A DNA stretch of 64,000 nucleotides. It comes from Papiliotrema nemorosa (lineage: Eukaryota; Basidiomycota; Tremellomycetes; Tremellales; Rhynchogastremaceae). The translations under genes and the position numbers were made by a program. Numbering within the stretch: position 1 is the first letter of the stretch; each line of letters opens with the position of its first letter. Below, one piece after another: positions 53,179 to 64,000 of the stretch. The notes beneath the pieces are model-generated. The model saw nothing but the letters and a program-made list of their open reading frames with translations. It did no database searches and was not told the origin of the DNA. The DNA lies in the NCBI GenBank assembly GCA_032158125.1, contig JASKOT010000017.1:310001-374000 (forward strand), read 5' to 3'.

Positions 53179-54781
53179 CTACGCAGCCTTGCCAATCTCC
53201 ATACCTACTTTGACGAGGGTCTCCATGCTCTTTTCCGAAGTCGCCTTGAGGTCGCTGTCAAATTGCAATCCAGCAGTGCTAGGGAAAACAGTGATACAGG
53301 TCGATCCACCATACTATGGTCAGCTCTGCCAGAAACACACTCCTCACCTGGAACCATCCCAATTCTTCACCCTTGGCAACCTTGTCTCCGGGTTTCTTGG
53401 ACCATCCGATACTTCCCACCAGCATCGCCCCTACGGCAACGAGCGCGACAGGTACGGCAGGTCGATTCGCACCCACATTTGCGTTAATCAACATGACTGA
53501 ACGCTTGTTCAGGGTGAAAACGTTTAGATCTTGCAGTAAGCTCGTTCATTATTCGCCAAGACTTGACGAACCTTCGTTGATTGCCTGAGGATTGACGGCT
53601 GGTGGTTAACACACTGCCATAGTACAGTACTCACTGTAGAGATCCCCTTCGATGTCCTTGATTGCGACTACCTCACCCTCGACGGGTGAGTGAAATCGGT
53701 GATAGTCCTGTGGAGCGAGTCGAGCAATAGCCAACCCACACTTGTTGTCCTTGCTCAACGCAGAAAAGGTCTCGTCGGCTGCGTCTTTTCCCGTCAATAA
53801 TGTTGGAATGTCGAACTGTTTTCCCTTGATCCTGTGTCGTCAGGTAGATGTCGCCAGGTAGATGTCGCCAGGCGTTGCATGAGATGCTTACCAGAACTGC
53901 TTGGCCGAGTCTACCGTTTCGAAGACGGTCAAACGGCAATCAGCCGGAGAGACAATGATCGTGGGATCAGAGGGAGAGGTGATGGGTCGAGCAGAGGGCT
54001 TAAGACGTCGCGAGAAGAACGAGTTGAATGTCTAGCAATTTAGGTACGCACTCGATAGCTAGCTCACGGGGTATTGGCCGAGATCGGCGACGAGTAGCTC
54101 ATCCATCGGAAGATTGTACGTCTGAATGAAGCTCTCAATGTGTGCTTTGACATCGGGACCTTGCTGGTCGTACACTTTGCCCTCTGGTCTTTAGCGGATG
54201 ACTCGAATATCGACTCACGCTTGACGGATTGAGCGGTAAGAAGCTTCTCGACAGAGGGATAAGACATGTACGAGCTACCCGAGACGAACAAAAGGTGCAT
54301 ACCAACCCGGACGTCTACCTCGTTAGCTTGACGACGGTATTGTGTCTTTTTCAGCTCACAGAGAGGCATAGACTCGAAGATTTTCCGACCAGTCTGTCTG
54401 TCGATCACATAGTTGCCTACAATCAACCACTAGACACCCGTGATACGGATCCAGCTTACCCATGTGCTCGTAGTTGAACAGCTTCCCGTCAGTCACCAGT
54501 CAAGCCCTCCTCCACGTACCTTGTCCACCGTTTCGGCACTGGGGAAGAACCTGGATATCCAGCCTCTAGACTTTTCACCATGTGAATGGACAGCATCGGC
54601 TCTCTTCTCACTGGCTGATTCTGTGAGCCCGTGGGCTCCACTGGAGCAACTTACGAGCCAGTTCATCCTCAGCGCCCCCGGAAAGGGCCGTAGACTGGTC
54701 CACCAAGTGAGTGAGGGAATCTTCGAGCGGTTTCCCGACTTCCTCCGGTAACGGCTGAGTAGCACCTGGGTTTGACGACAT
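53179..54781 (-). CDS. Phosphatidylserine decarboxylase
   Basis: The enzyme makes phosphatidylethanolamine from phosphatidylserine using a pyruvoyl group formed by self-cleavage. The cleavage motif is visible after splicing a 34-nt intron: GWFQ joined to YGGSTCITVFP, where Gly-Ser is the cut site. Upstream landmarks are FNTFFTRRLKPSARPI, VSPADCRL, QFWIKGKQFDIPTLL, DYHRFHSPVEG (the His of the catalytic pair), LNVFTLNKRSVMLI and WSKKPGDKVAKGEELG. ATG 54781 starts MSSNPGATQPLPEEVGK with no mitochondrial presequence or membrane anchor, and no C2 domain is seen, so it is more like the soluble/endomembrane type than Psd1. The C-terminus is VGMEIGKAA with TAG at 53179-53181. Confidence 0.92.
53842..53869. 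repeat. Perfect tandem duplication of 14 bp in a PSD intron
   Basis: Two exact head-to-tail copies of AGGTAGATGTCGCC (53842-53855 and 53856-53869), with the first three bases of a third copy. They lie in the intron that precedes IKGKQFDI of the decarboxylase and lengthen it. Likely a recent slippage event. Confidence 0.8.
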
Positions 54782-55107
54782 TTCTGCAAGGCGAGGGGTG
54801 GTGTGAAGGTAGGGAGTGAACCACCTGAGATGTATGGTTCGCCGTGTAATGTCATGGACGTTACCGGTTATTTTGGGCAGCTGTGGGGTATCCACACGAG
54901 AGGGAACGGGATCAAAATATCACGGTGTTCGGCGAGAGCCGCCATTCTACCACCTTGGCCCAAGTTCATCATCCCAAAATCAAAGAGGTTCATAGTGTGT
55001 ACACGATCAAACATAACATCGGGGCTGCTTCCGCTCTACAGGTGCACAATCAGCTGGAAAGTATCTTGTTGATTGGCTGAGTGCGTTTGAGCCTGCCATT
55101 CTCCGCA
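54782..55107. promoter_or_regulatory. Divergent promoter of the decarboxylase and nucleoporin genes
   Basis: 326 bp between opposite start codons. No gene; open frames are not conserved. No clear regulatory motif was recognised. Confidence 0.4.
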
Positions 55108-58100
55108 ATGTTCGGTAACAATCCATTCGGAGCACTACAAGTCGAAGGTTCATCACAAGCTTCGAATACCGCTGGACCAAGCACAAGGCAGGTGGACGGA
55201 GATGAAGTGGACGCTGAGGTGGGCTACCAAACTTCACACTCGTCCCTGACTGACGCCTGTAGTGGCTTCAGCTGTCCAAGATCAACGGAGAGGTGTATGT
55301 GAGGGTTTCGGAAAGGATAGACTTGCAAGGGCTGCCGCAGGAATGCAACCTTCTCGCAGTGTCGAATCAATGGGGATTCGTCATTGTAGGAGGTTCATCA
55401 GGTGGGTCATCCTCATATCGCATGATGTCTCAGCTGATCTGCCTAGATGTGCGGATACATCGTCTGCGCGACGTGCAGAAGCTCCTAGAGGAATCTTCAA
55501 AGGACGATCTGCCAATCTCAAATCCGCTGCACGTGTTGCCCCTTCCTGCGCGCCCAGTCTGGGTCAGGTGTGTAGCAGATGAAGTAAATTGGGTAAAGCT
55601 TATGGGCAGATTGGCCATGAATGAGGAGAAGCTGGTTGTTGCGACCTTGAACGGAGCCGGAATATGCGTCTACAGGCTGAAAGACGTGCTTGGGGGAGAT
55701 GTGCGCTGTCTCCGCTCTGGTTGAATTGAACTCATACCCAGACTACCCCTTACCACACCTTTGACTCCAGTACACCTACTTCCCTGGTCAATCTCCTTCC
55801 CAACCCTTCCTCTTCCTCGCCCGTAATCGCTCTGCTGTCCGGGGAAGGACTAGTTATGGCGGACATGGACGCTCGCAGCTTGTCTACCCCGATAGCAGGA
55901 TCCTTCATTTCTGGTACGCTGCTATCACAGGTAAATGAGGTACTAGCTGATTTAAAGGTTCTTGGTCTGCCAAAGGTAAACAGATCGCTATTGGGACGAC
56001 ATCAGGCAAGATTGTGCAATACACACCTGAAGGCATCGCCAAGGCGGAAATACCTCCCCCACCTGAGCTGGAACCCGACCAACACTATCCATCCTTCCTA
56101 CAATGGCTGGAAAACGACTTGTTTATCGCCTGCTATGCACGACACGACGGAACGTTAGAGGACCCATTGGAAGTGTTCGTCATACAAAGGACGAAGGAGT
56201 CGATCACCTATACGAAATACTTTGATCTCCTAGACTCAATGGGTGTGCAGGGTCGTTCGGGACTGTATCGACATTTCGCCGGGTTGAAAGGCTGGGGCGA
56301 CAACACAAAACACCTAGCTTTCCTGGTTTCTGGACTGGCTACCGAGATTGGAGTGCTGCATGGATCAGCTCAAAATGGTGGATCACAATGGGAGCTTCTC
56401 ATGCTGGGGGAGACGGCTAGAGCAGTCCTACCAGCGGCAAAACCTGGTGTAATAGAGGAGGATACCTCTGTCTTGGGGTTGGAATTTGATCTCACCGCGG
56501 AAAAACCTGTTGTGAGGGGTATGCAAGGGGGCGTGGAGTTGCCCGACTTGCCACCACCTCCTAGGCTACTGGCATATAGTCAGGAGGGACTGTTGATCTC
56601 CTTCAATGTGCTCTATCCTGACGCAGAGGCTTATCCTGGAAAAATCACTCCGCAGGAGCTCGCTTCACGTACAGGAGACGATGCGATGGATGTCGGAACA
56701 ACGAGTGATACTCCAGCTGCGATCGAACCGTCGAAACCCTCCTTCGCAGGTTTCGGTTCATCTTCCACGGCCTTCGGATCTACAACCCCTTCCACCACCC
56801 CTTCCAAGCCCCCTGCTTTTGGTTCCAGCGCATCTGGACAATCGACAACGCCCGCTTTCGGTCAGTCTGGTTTCGGCTCGACCACTCCTACTTCAACGCC
56901 CAGTAAACCTGCTTTTGGCGCCAGTGCGTTTGGTTCAAAACCAGCCTTCGGCCAATCTGCTAATGCGGGCAATACGGCAGACGGATCCGCGGGTCAGTCA
57001 GCCTTTGGGCAGCCCGCCGCGCCCGCCTTCGGCTCTTCCGCTTTTGGACAGCCTTCCAAACCTGCGTTTGGATCATCGGCATTTGGCTCGACCTCTTCGC
57101 CTTCTGCATTTGGGCAATCAACCTTCGGTCAGACGTCCAAAGCAGGCTCGACCGGATCGGCATTTGGGTCGTCTGCGTTTGGTCAAACCTCTTCGCCCTC
57201 TGCTCCCGGCTCAGCATTTGGTCAATCCGCATTTGGACAATCTCCAAAACCTCTCGATTCACCTGCCTCTTCTTCATCGACATCGACGGGCTTCTCTGGC
57301 TTTGGTGCTAAAGGCATCGGCGCTTCTGCATTCGGGTCATCCGCTTTCGGCAAACCGAGTTCCGACACTAAGGCTACGACACCACCTGCAGCATCGACGA
57401 CTTCAGCTTTTGGTGGTCCAGCATCCTCGGCTTTCGGACAAAGTGCATTTGGAGCCAAAGCGCCAACTTCGCAGACTGACAATAAATCGCCTTTTGCTGG
57501 ATTCGGGCAGTCTGCCTCCCCGGCTACCTCGCCATTTTCAGGCTTTGGAGCGGCCAAGAAAGAGTCTTCTCCTTCGACTTCGCCTGCGGCACCGTCCGAT
57601 GATTTCGGTATGGGTGGCCTTGGCTCTATGCTTGGTGAACCATCTGGCGCAGCTGCAGTGCCAGGCTTGGAGGACTCGCCACCTGGCTCACCGGTCTTAA
57701 AAGGCGGAAAAGCTGGACACGTACCGGGCCTCGATGAGGATTCACCTTCAACTACACCTGCGCCATTGCCTAAGCCATCATCAAGCTTTGCATCATTTTC
57801 AGCCTCGTACAGCTCCGCTTCAGGGTTTATCAAGCCCGCTACTGCTTTTGACGGATCGACGTCAAGCGGGTTTGGGGCATTCGGACAAGCCAAGACATCA
57901 TCGCCTTTCGGTCAATCTACAGGAGCAGTCGGAACCACGTCGACTCCGACCGCATTCGGCAAATCAGCTAGCCCGTCGGCGTTCGGAAGTCCCTCGAGCC
58001 TTGGAAAGACTGCCACGCCGCCCTCGATCAGCACGGCTGGTTCCGCGTTCGGTCAGCCGTCAAAGCCCCCGTCGGCCGTCTCGGGATCAGCTTTCGGGCA

Positions 58101-61100
58101 ATCATCCAAACCGGTTGGTTTCGGTCAATCATCGATTCCTGCTCCTAATGCGTCTGGTTTCGGTAACATCAGTGGAGGTTTCGGTGGTTTCGCTCAAAGG
58201 ACCGCTACAAATGAGACAAAGCCTTCAAGCGGAGGATTTGGAGGGTTTGGACAAAGCTCATCGGCTGGAGGTTTTGGCGGGTTTGCGGCTAAAGCTGGTC
58301 AAGGGTCCATCTTCGGAGGCGCTAAAGAGTCGACATGTCCAGCCCCTTCCATCTTCGGCGCCGGCTCGAAAGACACCAGCCTGACACCTGCATCCAGGGA
58401 CGAGAAGCAAAAAGATGCAATAATAGTCAAACAGGAGTCCTCTCTCTCGCCGCCTGAGAGCACAAAGGACGCCGAGACAGAAGTCATGCCGGCAGCGGAC
58501 CCGGAACCGGCAGTCATGCCCGCTGGGTACGATGTACCCACTGCCTCCGCCTCCGCAAACCCCTCGGAACAGGCTCCCGCAAAGCAAGCGGAGAAGGCTA
58601 CCGCCATTCCACTGCCACCAGCGGAGTCTCCTGCAGACGAGAAGGAAGAAGACACCGCATCTCGAAACTCAGAGGAAGGTGTTCTTGTGGAGCACGACGA
58701 GGTCCCTCCCCTGCCCATGGACGCCGCAAAGGCCCAAGAAGTGGCGACAGCTGCTGTCAAGGATGCAGAACGAGACTACAGGGACGAGCGGGACGAAACG
58801 CCGGTGGCCGAGCAATACGAGGACGAGTACGAAGAGGAGGGAGAGGCATATGACGAGAACGGTGAAGAATACGATGAAGAAGATTATGAAGGTGAGGATG
58901 CTGAGGATGAAGACGATTATCCCGACGATGAAGGAGACGAGGAAGGTGAGGAAGATGGTGTGGAGGACGAAGATGAGGACGAAGGCGAAGCATCACTGCG
59001 CAGATCGAGCTCAATTCCTGCGCCAGACATGTCACCGATTTCAGAGGAGGCGACAGACCTGGAAGAGTCGGAAGAGGAACCTGCGGAAGACGCTATGAAG
59101 ACGCCCAAATCACCTCCCACCTGGTTTGCCAAAACCTCTCCCGCCAGTACCCAACCGATATCGCCGTCACCTGCCCCCTCGTCTCTGTTCGATCGTCTGG
59201 GTCCATCACCGGCGTCCACTTCAACCCCTCCTCTCGTACAGCCTCAACCGGTTTCAGCGGCTCAAAAGCTGCCTCCTGCTTTCAACCTGAAGCATGCAGT
59301 GAGAACAAGCTCGCCGCTTGGTCAGCCACCACAAGTCGCTTCAGATAGCCCCGCCACATCGTCTGTCAAACCGCCGGCGCCTCAATTCAGCTTATTTGGG
59401 TCCGGCAAGGGGTCCGGCAAGGTGGAAGAAGTGGACAAGGTGGACAAGCCGGCAACACCAACAGCTCAAGCATCGCTCTTCGGTGCGGGCACGACGAAAT
59501 CGGCTACTTCGTTCGGCCTTGGTCTGGGTAAACCACCTGTACAACAGGCTGCTCCCTCCACCTTCGCAGGCTTTGGACAAGCTTCGACTACCTCGAAGCC
59601 CGCTTCTGAGACCGGTACCAGTCTTTTCGCTGGGTTTGGACAAAACACTCAATCACCTTTACCATCTGCCCCCAGCACTTTCAGCGGCTTTGGTCAGCCC
59701 GCGTCGACGCCTCAACAGAGCTTCGAGGCTCCGGCGAAGCCGATTCAACCCAGCAAGCCTGCCGAGCCAATCAAGCCGGAAAGCTTCACTATCCCGAAGC
59801 GCCAAGTCGTACCTTCACCTCAACAAATACAAGACGATGGCAGGCGAACAATGTCTGCCGTTCTGGAGCGCTTGATAGACATTCTGAAGAAGGACATTGA
59901 CCACGTGAGTCGAATCACACGTCTTCCAATTGCAACGCTGAAATCTGGCAGCTCAAATCCGTTCTTGAAGCGAACGCCAAATACCACAAGCATTTCACGG
60001 TCGCAGATCTTCCCGCGGTCAATGCGTCGAACCTTGACAAACATGCGGACTTGCCGTTCTCTTCCTTGAAAGACGTGGAGAAAATCGTGGACGAACTGGC
60101 TATCCAACTTGGGAAATATACCGCTGGCGATGACAACCTGGATATCGGGATTGTTGATCTGCAAACGCGACTATACAAGAGTGAGTCTTCATTCGACATG
60201 CATCATACAGTCCTGATCAAAAGGCGACATGAAGGTCGGGCAGGCTGAGAGGCTCATCAGAGCGAAAGAAGAGTCTCTGTTCAAGCAAACGTCCGAAGAT
60301 GTCGAGCTGAATTCGGAGCAGCGAGCTAGTCAAGTCCAATTGGAAAGAGCAGCTCAGGTCAGTCGCACTGTCCGCTCCACTGATATACTCGCTCACCCTT
60401 CAGGTTACGCAATCTGCGCTTTTGCAACTGGAAGCCGGAGTAGCCAATTTAAAAATCCAGCTTGAGACTGTTCATGGCACGTCGAGGTATGTTGAGACTC
60501 GAAAAATATGTGGCTCAGTCTGACCTGTCAGTGCAGTCTCGCTCGGCGAGCTGAACAAGGCGATTCGAAAGATCGACGCGACAATCAAAGACCGCACTTC
60601 CACCATTGACGAGCTATCCGACCGTATCTCGTCAATGCGAGTCGGTGACGGATCTCAAGCCCCCAGTTCGACCATCGTCAAGACGGCCGCCCCGAGGCCC
60701 AATCCGAATATCCGTATAGCTGAGAGGCCCACCTTAGATACGCTTGACGCTCTGGATCGAAATCTCGATCGTCAAGCAGCATTAAAAGCGAGATTCGGCA
60801 GAAAGTCTGAAGGCAGAGCAAGAGTCAACAAGCTCGAACTGGAATCGTCCTTGCGTGGGGGCCTGACTCACGCCGCACTAGCCGGCGGACCCGTATCTGT
60901 CGATTCGGTCCCTCTGCCCGGTACAGTGGCTTTCACCCCGCCTCCTCCGACGCCTCGAGCTTCGACAACAAAGCCTGAATCGACTGGCTTTGGAGCTGTC
61001 AAATTTGACCTCCTCGATCCGGGAAAGATGACCCCTTCTTCTTCCGCTTCCAGGAAGTCACATGGGACACCGAGATCACACGAGACTGCCCCGAGGTTTG

Positions 61101-61274
61101 AGGGGTCACCTTCAGCCGGTGCATCGCCGACGACCTCGACATTGAGCTTTGCTCCGCCGCCTCTGAACTTTGACTCGAGCAAGCAAGCTCCAAAGGGATT
61201 CTTTGGGTAAGTCGATCCAAGGTCTGCGGTGTTCGACGCTCATTCGTAGGTTCGGCGATTTTGGCAAGAAATGA
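55108..61274 (+). CDS. NUP159: FG nucleoporin of the NUP159/NUP214 type
   Basis: Nup159/Nup214 sits on the cytoplasmic face of the nuclear pore and activates the mRNA export helicase Dbp5. The N-terminal exons (MFGNNPFGALQVEG; VYVRVSERIDLQGLPQECNLL with AVSNQWGFVIVGG; VWVRCVADEVNWVKLMGRLA) match its seven-bladed propeller. From about 56740 to 58310 there are dozens of FG repeats, mostly SAFG, GFG and FGQS, interrupted by Ser/Pro/Thr spacers. An extreme Glu/Asp/Tyr tract follows at about 58795-58990, then a second FG cluster at 59470-59700. The C-terminal part (59820-61270) has coiled-coil segments (TMSAVLERLIDILKKDIDH; LNKAIRKIDATIKDRTST), as needed for the Nup82 complex. It ends FGKK with TGA at 61272-61274. 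The introns downstream of 59900 are short. Confidence 0.9.
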
Positions 61275-61515
61275 TCAAGATGAAGAAGAATGACATAATG
61301 AAACAGTCTCCGGTTTCCTGCATTATTGCATGTTGATATGATGCATTGTTACAACGATGATGACAGCATTTGATATACCTCCTTGAGCCCACTAATATTC
61401 CGCAATGGACAGCACCTTGCCTACCTGTGGTCTTCTCCTCTTGGCGTACGGCGCGACTTCCTGAGCGCTCACATCGAAGAATCCAAATCCTCGAACTGGA
61501 ATTAGCCGAGGTCCT

Positions 61516-63989
61516 CTACATGCAATCGTCATGCTCACTCGTCTCGTCTTCCTCTTCTTCACCCTCATGGACGACGGCCTCTCCTGTCCTTGCATTTCGC
61601 AAGACTCCTGCGTGATCCATGAACGTCTCTTCTTCCCTCTCGTTGGCTTCTCTCCAGAGCTGAACCAACATTCCTCGAACCTCCATCAAGTATGCCTGTA
61701 AAGTTGACAATAGTCGTCTAGTCTGGAGATGCTTCGACGACATGCAGACAGAGATACCCTCCTCTTTGATAATGTACCCTGAGAATCAGCATGAGCATGT
61801 GGAGGCGAAGAGATGCACATACCAATACCGTAACCCTCAGGAGTGACCGGTCCAAATCCAAACAGCCTCAGAGCGGGATTACCACAGTTTGAAGTGGACA
61901 ATACACTTGTGCCGAGGAGATTGTATCCTGGATCAGTGAAGATTTCCGGTACTTTCGGTTTATCCTCCTCCTTCTGTCCAGTAGGCGATGAAGTCGGTGA
62001 GTTGATTTCCCGTTGAATGAGCGAGTGCATGGCGTAGAGATGTCGGTCTTGGCCTAGTCCTTGAGAACATTCCTTGGTAAGTTGACCGTGTCGTTTACAA
62101 GCATCTCGTAGAGCTTTGATCTTGTCCTGAACCGTAGCCGTCTCTGAGCAGAATTTCTATACCATCAGCTCACCACATACGAAAATAATGGTATTGTAAG
62201 GCTTACCCTGACAAAGTTGACGGATTCCGGCTGAACCGTACGGATAGCTTCCGTTCGACCATGCAAGAACGCCTTGGTCATTGCAGGCTCGTATGTGCTC
62301 TCCACGCGTCCATAAAGACCATAGTATGCCGCTTGGAATGCCATCTGCACGAAAGCATCCGGACTGAATCCATGTCGCTTGATAAAGTTGGACCCATATC
62401 CCGTAAACTCGAGAGCTTGAGAGTCGTTTTGACATATCAAGTCGGATATCCTGGTTTCGGCATACCGAACACCGGCTTTTAAATCCGGGGTGAGCTTCCA
62501 TTCCAGCTTTTTCAGCGAGGTATCGACCTCCTCTTCCGGCTCGTTTGTGGGTTTGTTGCGTAGTGACTTGGAGAAGGGGGATGGTTTCGCTTTGAACAGG
62601 GATGGGGTGGAAGGGTTGATTGTCTGATGTCAGCTCATTTTCAGTTACATCCAAGTAAGCAGACCTTGGCAAAGAGCAAGACCAGCTCGGTGTACACATC
62701 GGCAGCATACCGCAAAACTGTATGGCCGTCCACACCAGTATGTTCAAAGTTGATCCCTGCCTCTCCATTGGAGCAGACGATTATTTGTAGCTACGATCAG
62801 CAGTGCATCTTTGACGTGAAGCGCAGCTCACCTTGTCGTACCACCTGTTGGTACATGTCCCAACCTGAACACCTCCATCCAGCTTGTACCCTCCACACAA
62901 AAAGTTTCCACACAAGTCCGCCAAGTTCTCCGGCTCGGCATCATCTAGACACACCACAAAGAGCGCAGATTCAACGACCGCCAAACTGGACGCGTTGTTC
63001 TTGTTTGATTGAATGAGGGCATTGCGAAGTCCTGACCAGATTTTACGCGATTCCGTCGTGAGAATACCCAGAGCGTTCGGGGCGACGTCTTGTACTGGTG
63101 TCTTGTCGGCATCTTTGACGATGGCTTGAAGGGTTGTGAGGATCTCCTTGTCACTGAGAATCGGCCGGTTCTTCGAGTCGAGGCAATCGAACCAGTCTGA
63201 ATGTATCAGCCCTGTCAAGGTAGTGCACTCGGGAACTCACAGAATTGGCCTCGGCGGATCACCACTACATGCCTGCTATCATCGTGCACCTCCATGCGAC
63301 ACCCTCGCTGAAGTTTAGATTCTACCGTGGAATTTCAAGGCTGACTCACGTCGGTGGGCACACGACAACTCGCAAAGAGCCGTTGGTACTGGCTCATATC
63401 CAGCGGTATACCCCTCACAGCATCTGACTGCAATTGTCCGTTGCGTAAATCATGTATGAAAGATAGGGAAGACAGGATCAGGGCAGCTGCTCGGGATAAT
63501 TGTGGATTGACACGAGGGGTGACATCGGATCTGTGTGGTCAGCTGGCAGTGGCTGATTGAATCGGTGAGCAAGCTCACGATAGGACGAAGAAGGGGTTCA
63601 AGCTAAGTACAACAGAGTCTGAGTGTGAAAGATAGCTCTCATCTGCGTGTTTAGTACTTGCATGCCAGGAGCTTGCAACACTCACACCAAAACTCTTCGA
63701 TATAGCTGTCGACGGTCGAATTGTACTCTTCCAGCTTCTTCTGCCACTTCTCCCCTTCCCCGCCAGTCAAGAACTTCTGAACGACCATCTGAGTCTTTGA
63801 ATGCTCTTCTTCATCTTGAAGACCTTCCAACGCGCGCAGATATCGTTTACAAGTGTCTTCCAACTTCGGAATAGGGAGCTTGGGCAGGGATGTGGACGTT
63901 GACGCGCCGTTTGGCTGTGATGGCTTCGCTGGAGGAGCGATCGTCTGCGAGTCGTCCCCTGGGACCATTGCAGGTGGCTTGGAGGACAT
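61516..63989 (-). CDS. Carnitine O-acetyltransferase
   Basis: The enzyme transfers acetyl groups between CoA and carnitine for transport between compartments. ATG 63989 starts a Pro/Ser-rich head, then PIPKLEDTCKRYLRALEGL. Family motifs: RGQF with WFDCLDSKNRPIL, CGGYKLDGGVQVGTCTNRWYDK, the catalytic His in INFEHTGVDGHTVLRY, then FTGYGSNFIKRHGFSPDAF, FQAAYYGLYGRVESTYEP and TKAFLHGRTEAIRT, and near the end ALRLFGFGPVTPEGYGIGY. The protein ends SEHDDCM with TAG at 61516-61518, after an acidic segment. No peroxisomal SKL-type ending is seen and the head is not a clear mitochondrial presequence, so it may be the cytosolic (Yat-like) form. It converges on NUP159, leaving about 240 bp. Confidence 0.92.
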
Positions 63990-64000
63990 CTTGGGTGTGT

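Noticed and set aside
56606..57700. Long open frame of 364 codons (+ strand, alternative frame) and 57222-57893 on the minus strand
   Set aside because: They are shadow frames of the repetitive FG-coding region of the nucleoporin; composition (Arg/Leu/His-rich or Ala/Pro-rich) follows from frame shift of GGNTTNGG repeats.

Overview
This window is nuclear DNA of a basidiomycete yeast, most likely a tremellomycete (Cryptococcus/Kwoniella-like). The evidence is dense, alternately oriented protein genes, several introns per gene, branch sites of the type CTGAC/CTAAT just before CAG or TAG acceptors, very short introns (many 31-38 nt), CT-rich leaders, and proteins that read as fungal orthologues. 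I saw no rRNA, tRNA, CRISPR array or transposon. Exon structures were worked out by hand from splice signals and family conservation, so individual splice sites are less certain than gene identities.

Layout. 0-4.3 kb: the 5' end of a C2H2 zinc-finger regulator, a DUF3500 protein, and a divergent pair (a small unrecognised protein and a fumarylacetoacetate-hydrolase-family enzyme), both with mitochondrial-type leaders. 4.4-10.5 kb: delta-COP (RET2), a three-RRM protein (PUB1/TIA-1 type), the GPI-anchor subunit GPI19/PIG-P, and a short-chain dehydrogenase. 11.5-15.9 kb: a giant Ser/Thr-rich signalling mucin of the MSB2/HKR1 type. 17.5-24.9 kb: three tandem, same-strand paralogues that I could not match to any named gene. 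They combine CCCH zinc fingers (two copies only), ankyrin-like repeats and a ClpB/Hsp104-type AAA+ module that has lost its nucleotide-binding motifs. This array is the most unusual part of the window.

25.4-39.8 kb is housekeeping: a histone-fold TFIID-like subunit, eIF5A, an AAGAB/IRC6-like adaptin-binding protein, CDC37, an acidic orphan, a type I membrane orphan, TIM23 and the exosome helicase MTR4. 40-64 kb holds a CSC1/OSCA-like channel, a GET2-like insertase subunit, DAHP synthase, a CRIB-domain protein, the cullin neddylation factor DCN1, a UPF0390 protein, phosphatidylserine decarboxylase, the FG nucleoporin NUP159/NUP214 and a carnitine acetyltransferase.

There are no operons. Neighbours are mostly divergent pairs sharing 0.2-0.5 kb promoters or convergent pairs with short tails. 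A functional theme is visible only for MSB2 and the CRIB protein (both plausibly Cdc42/MAPK cell-surface signalling) and within the tandem array.
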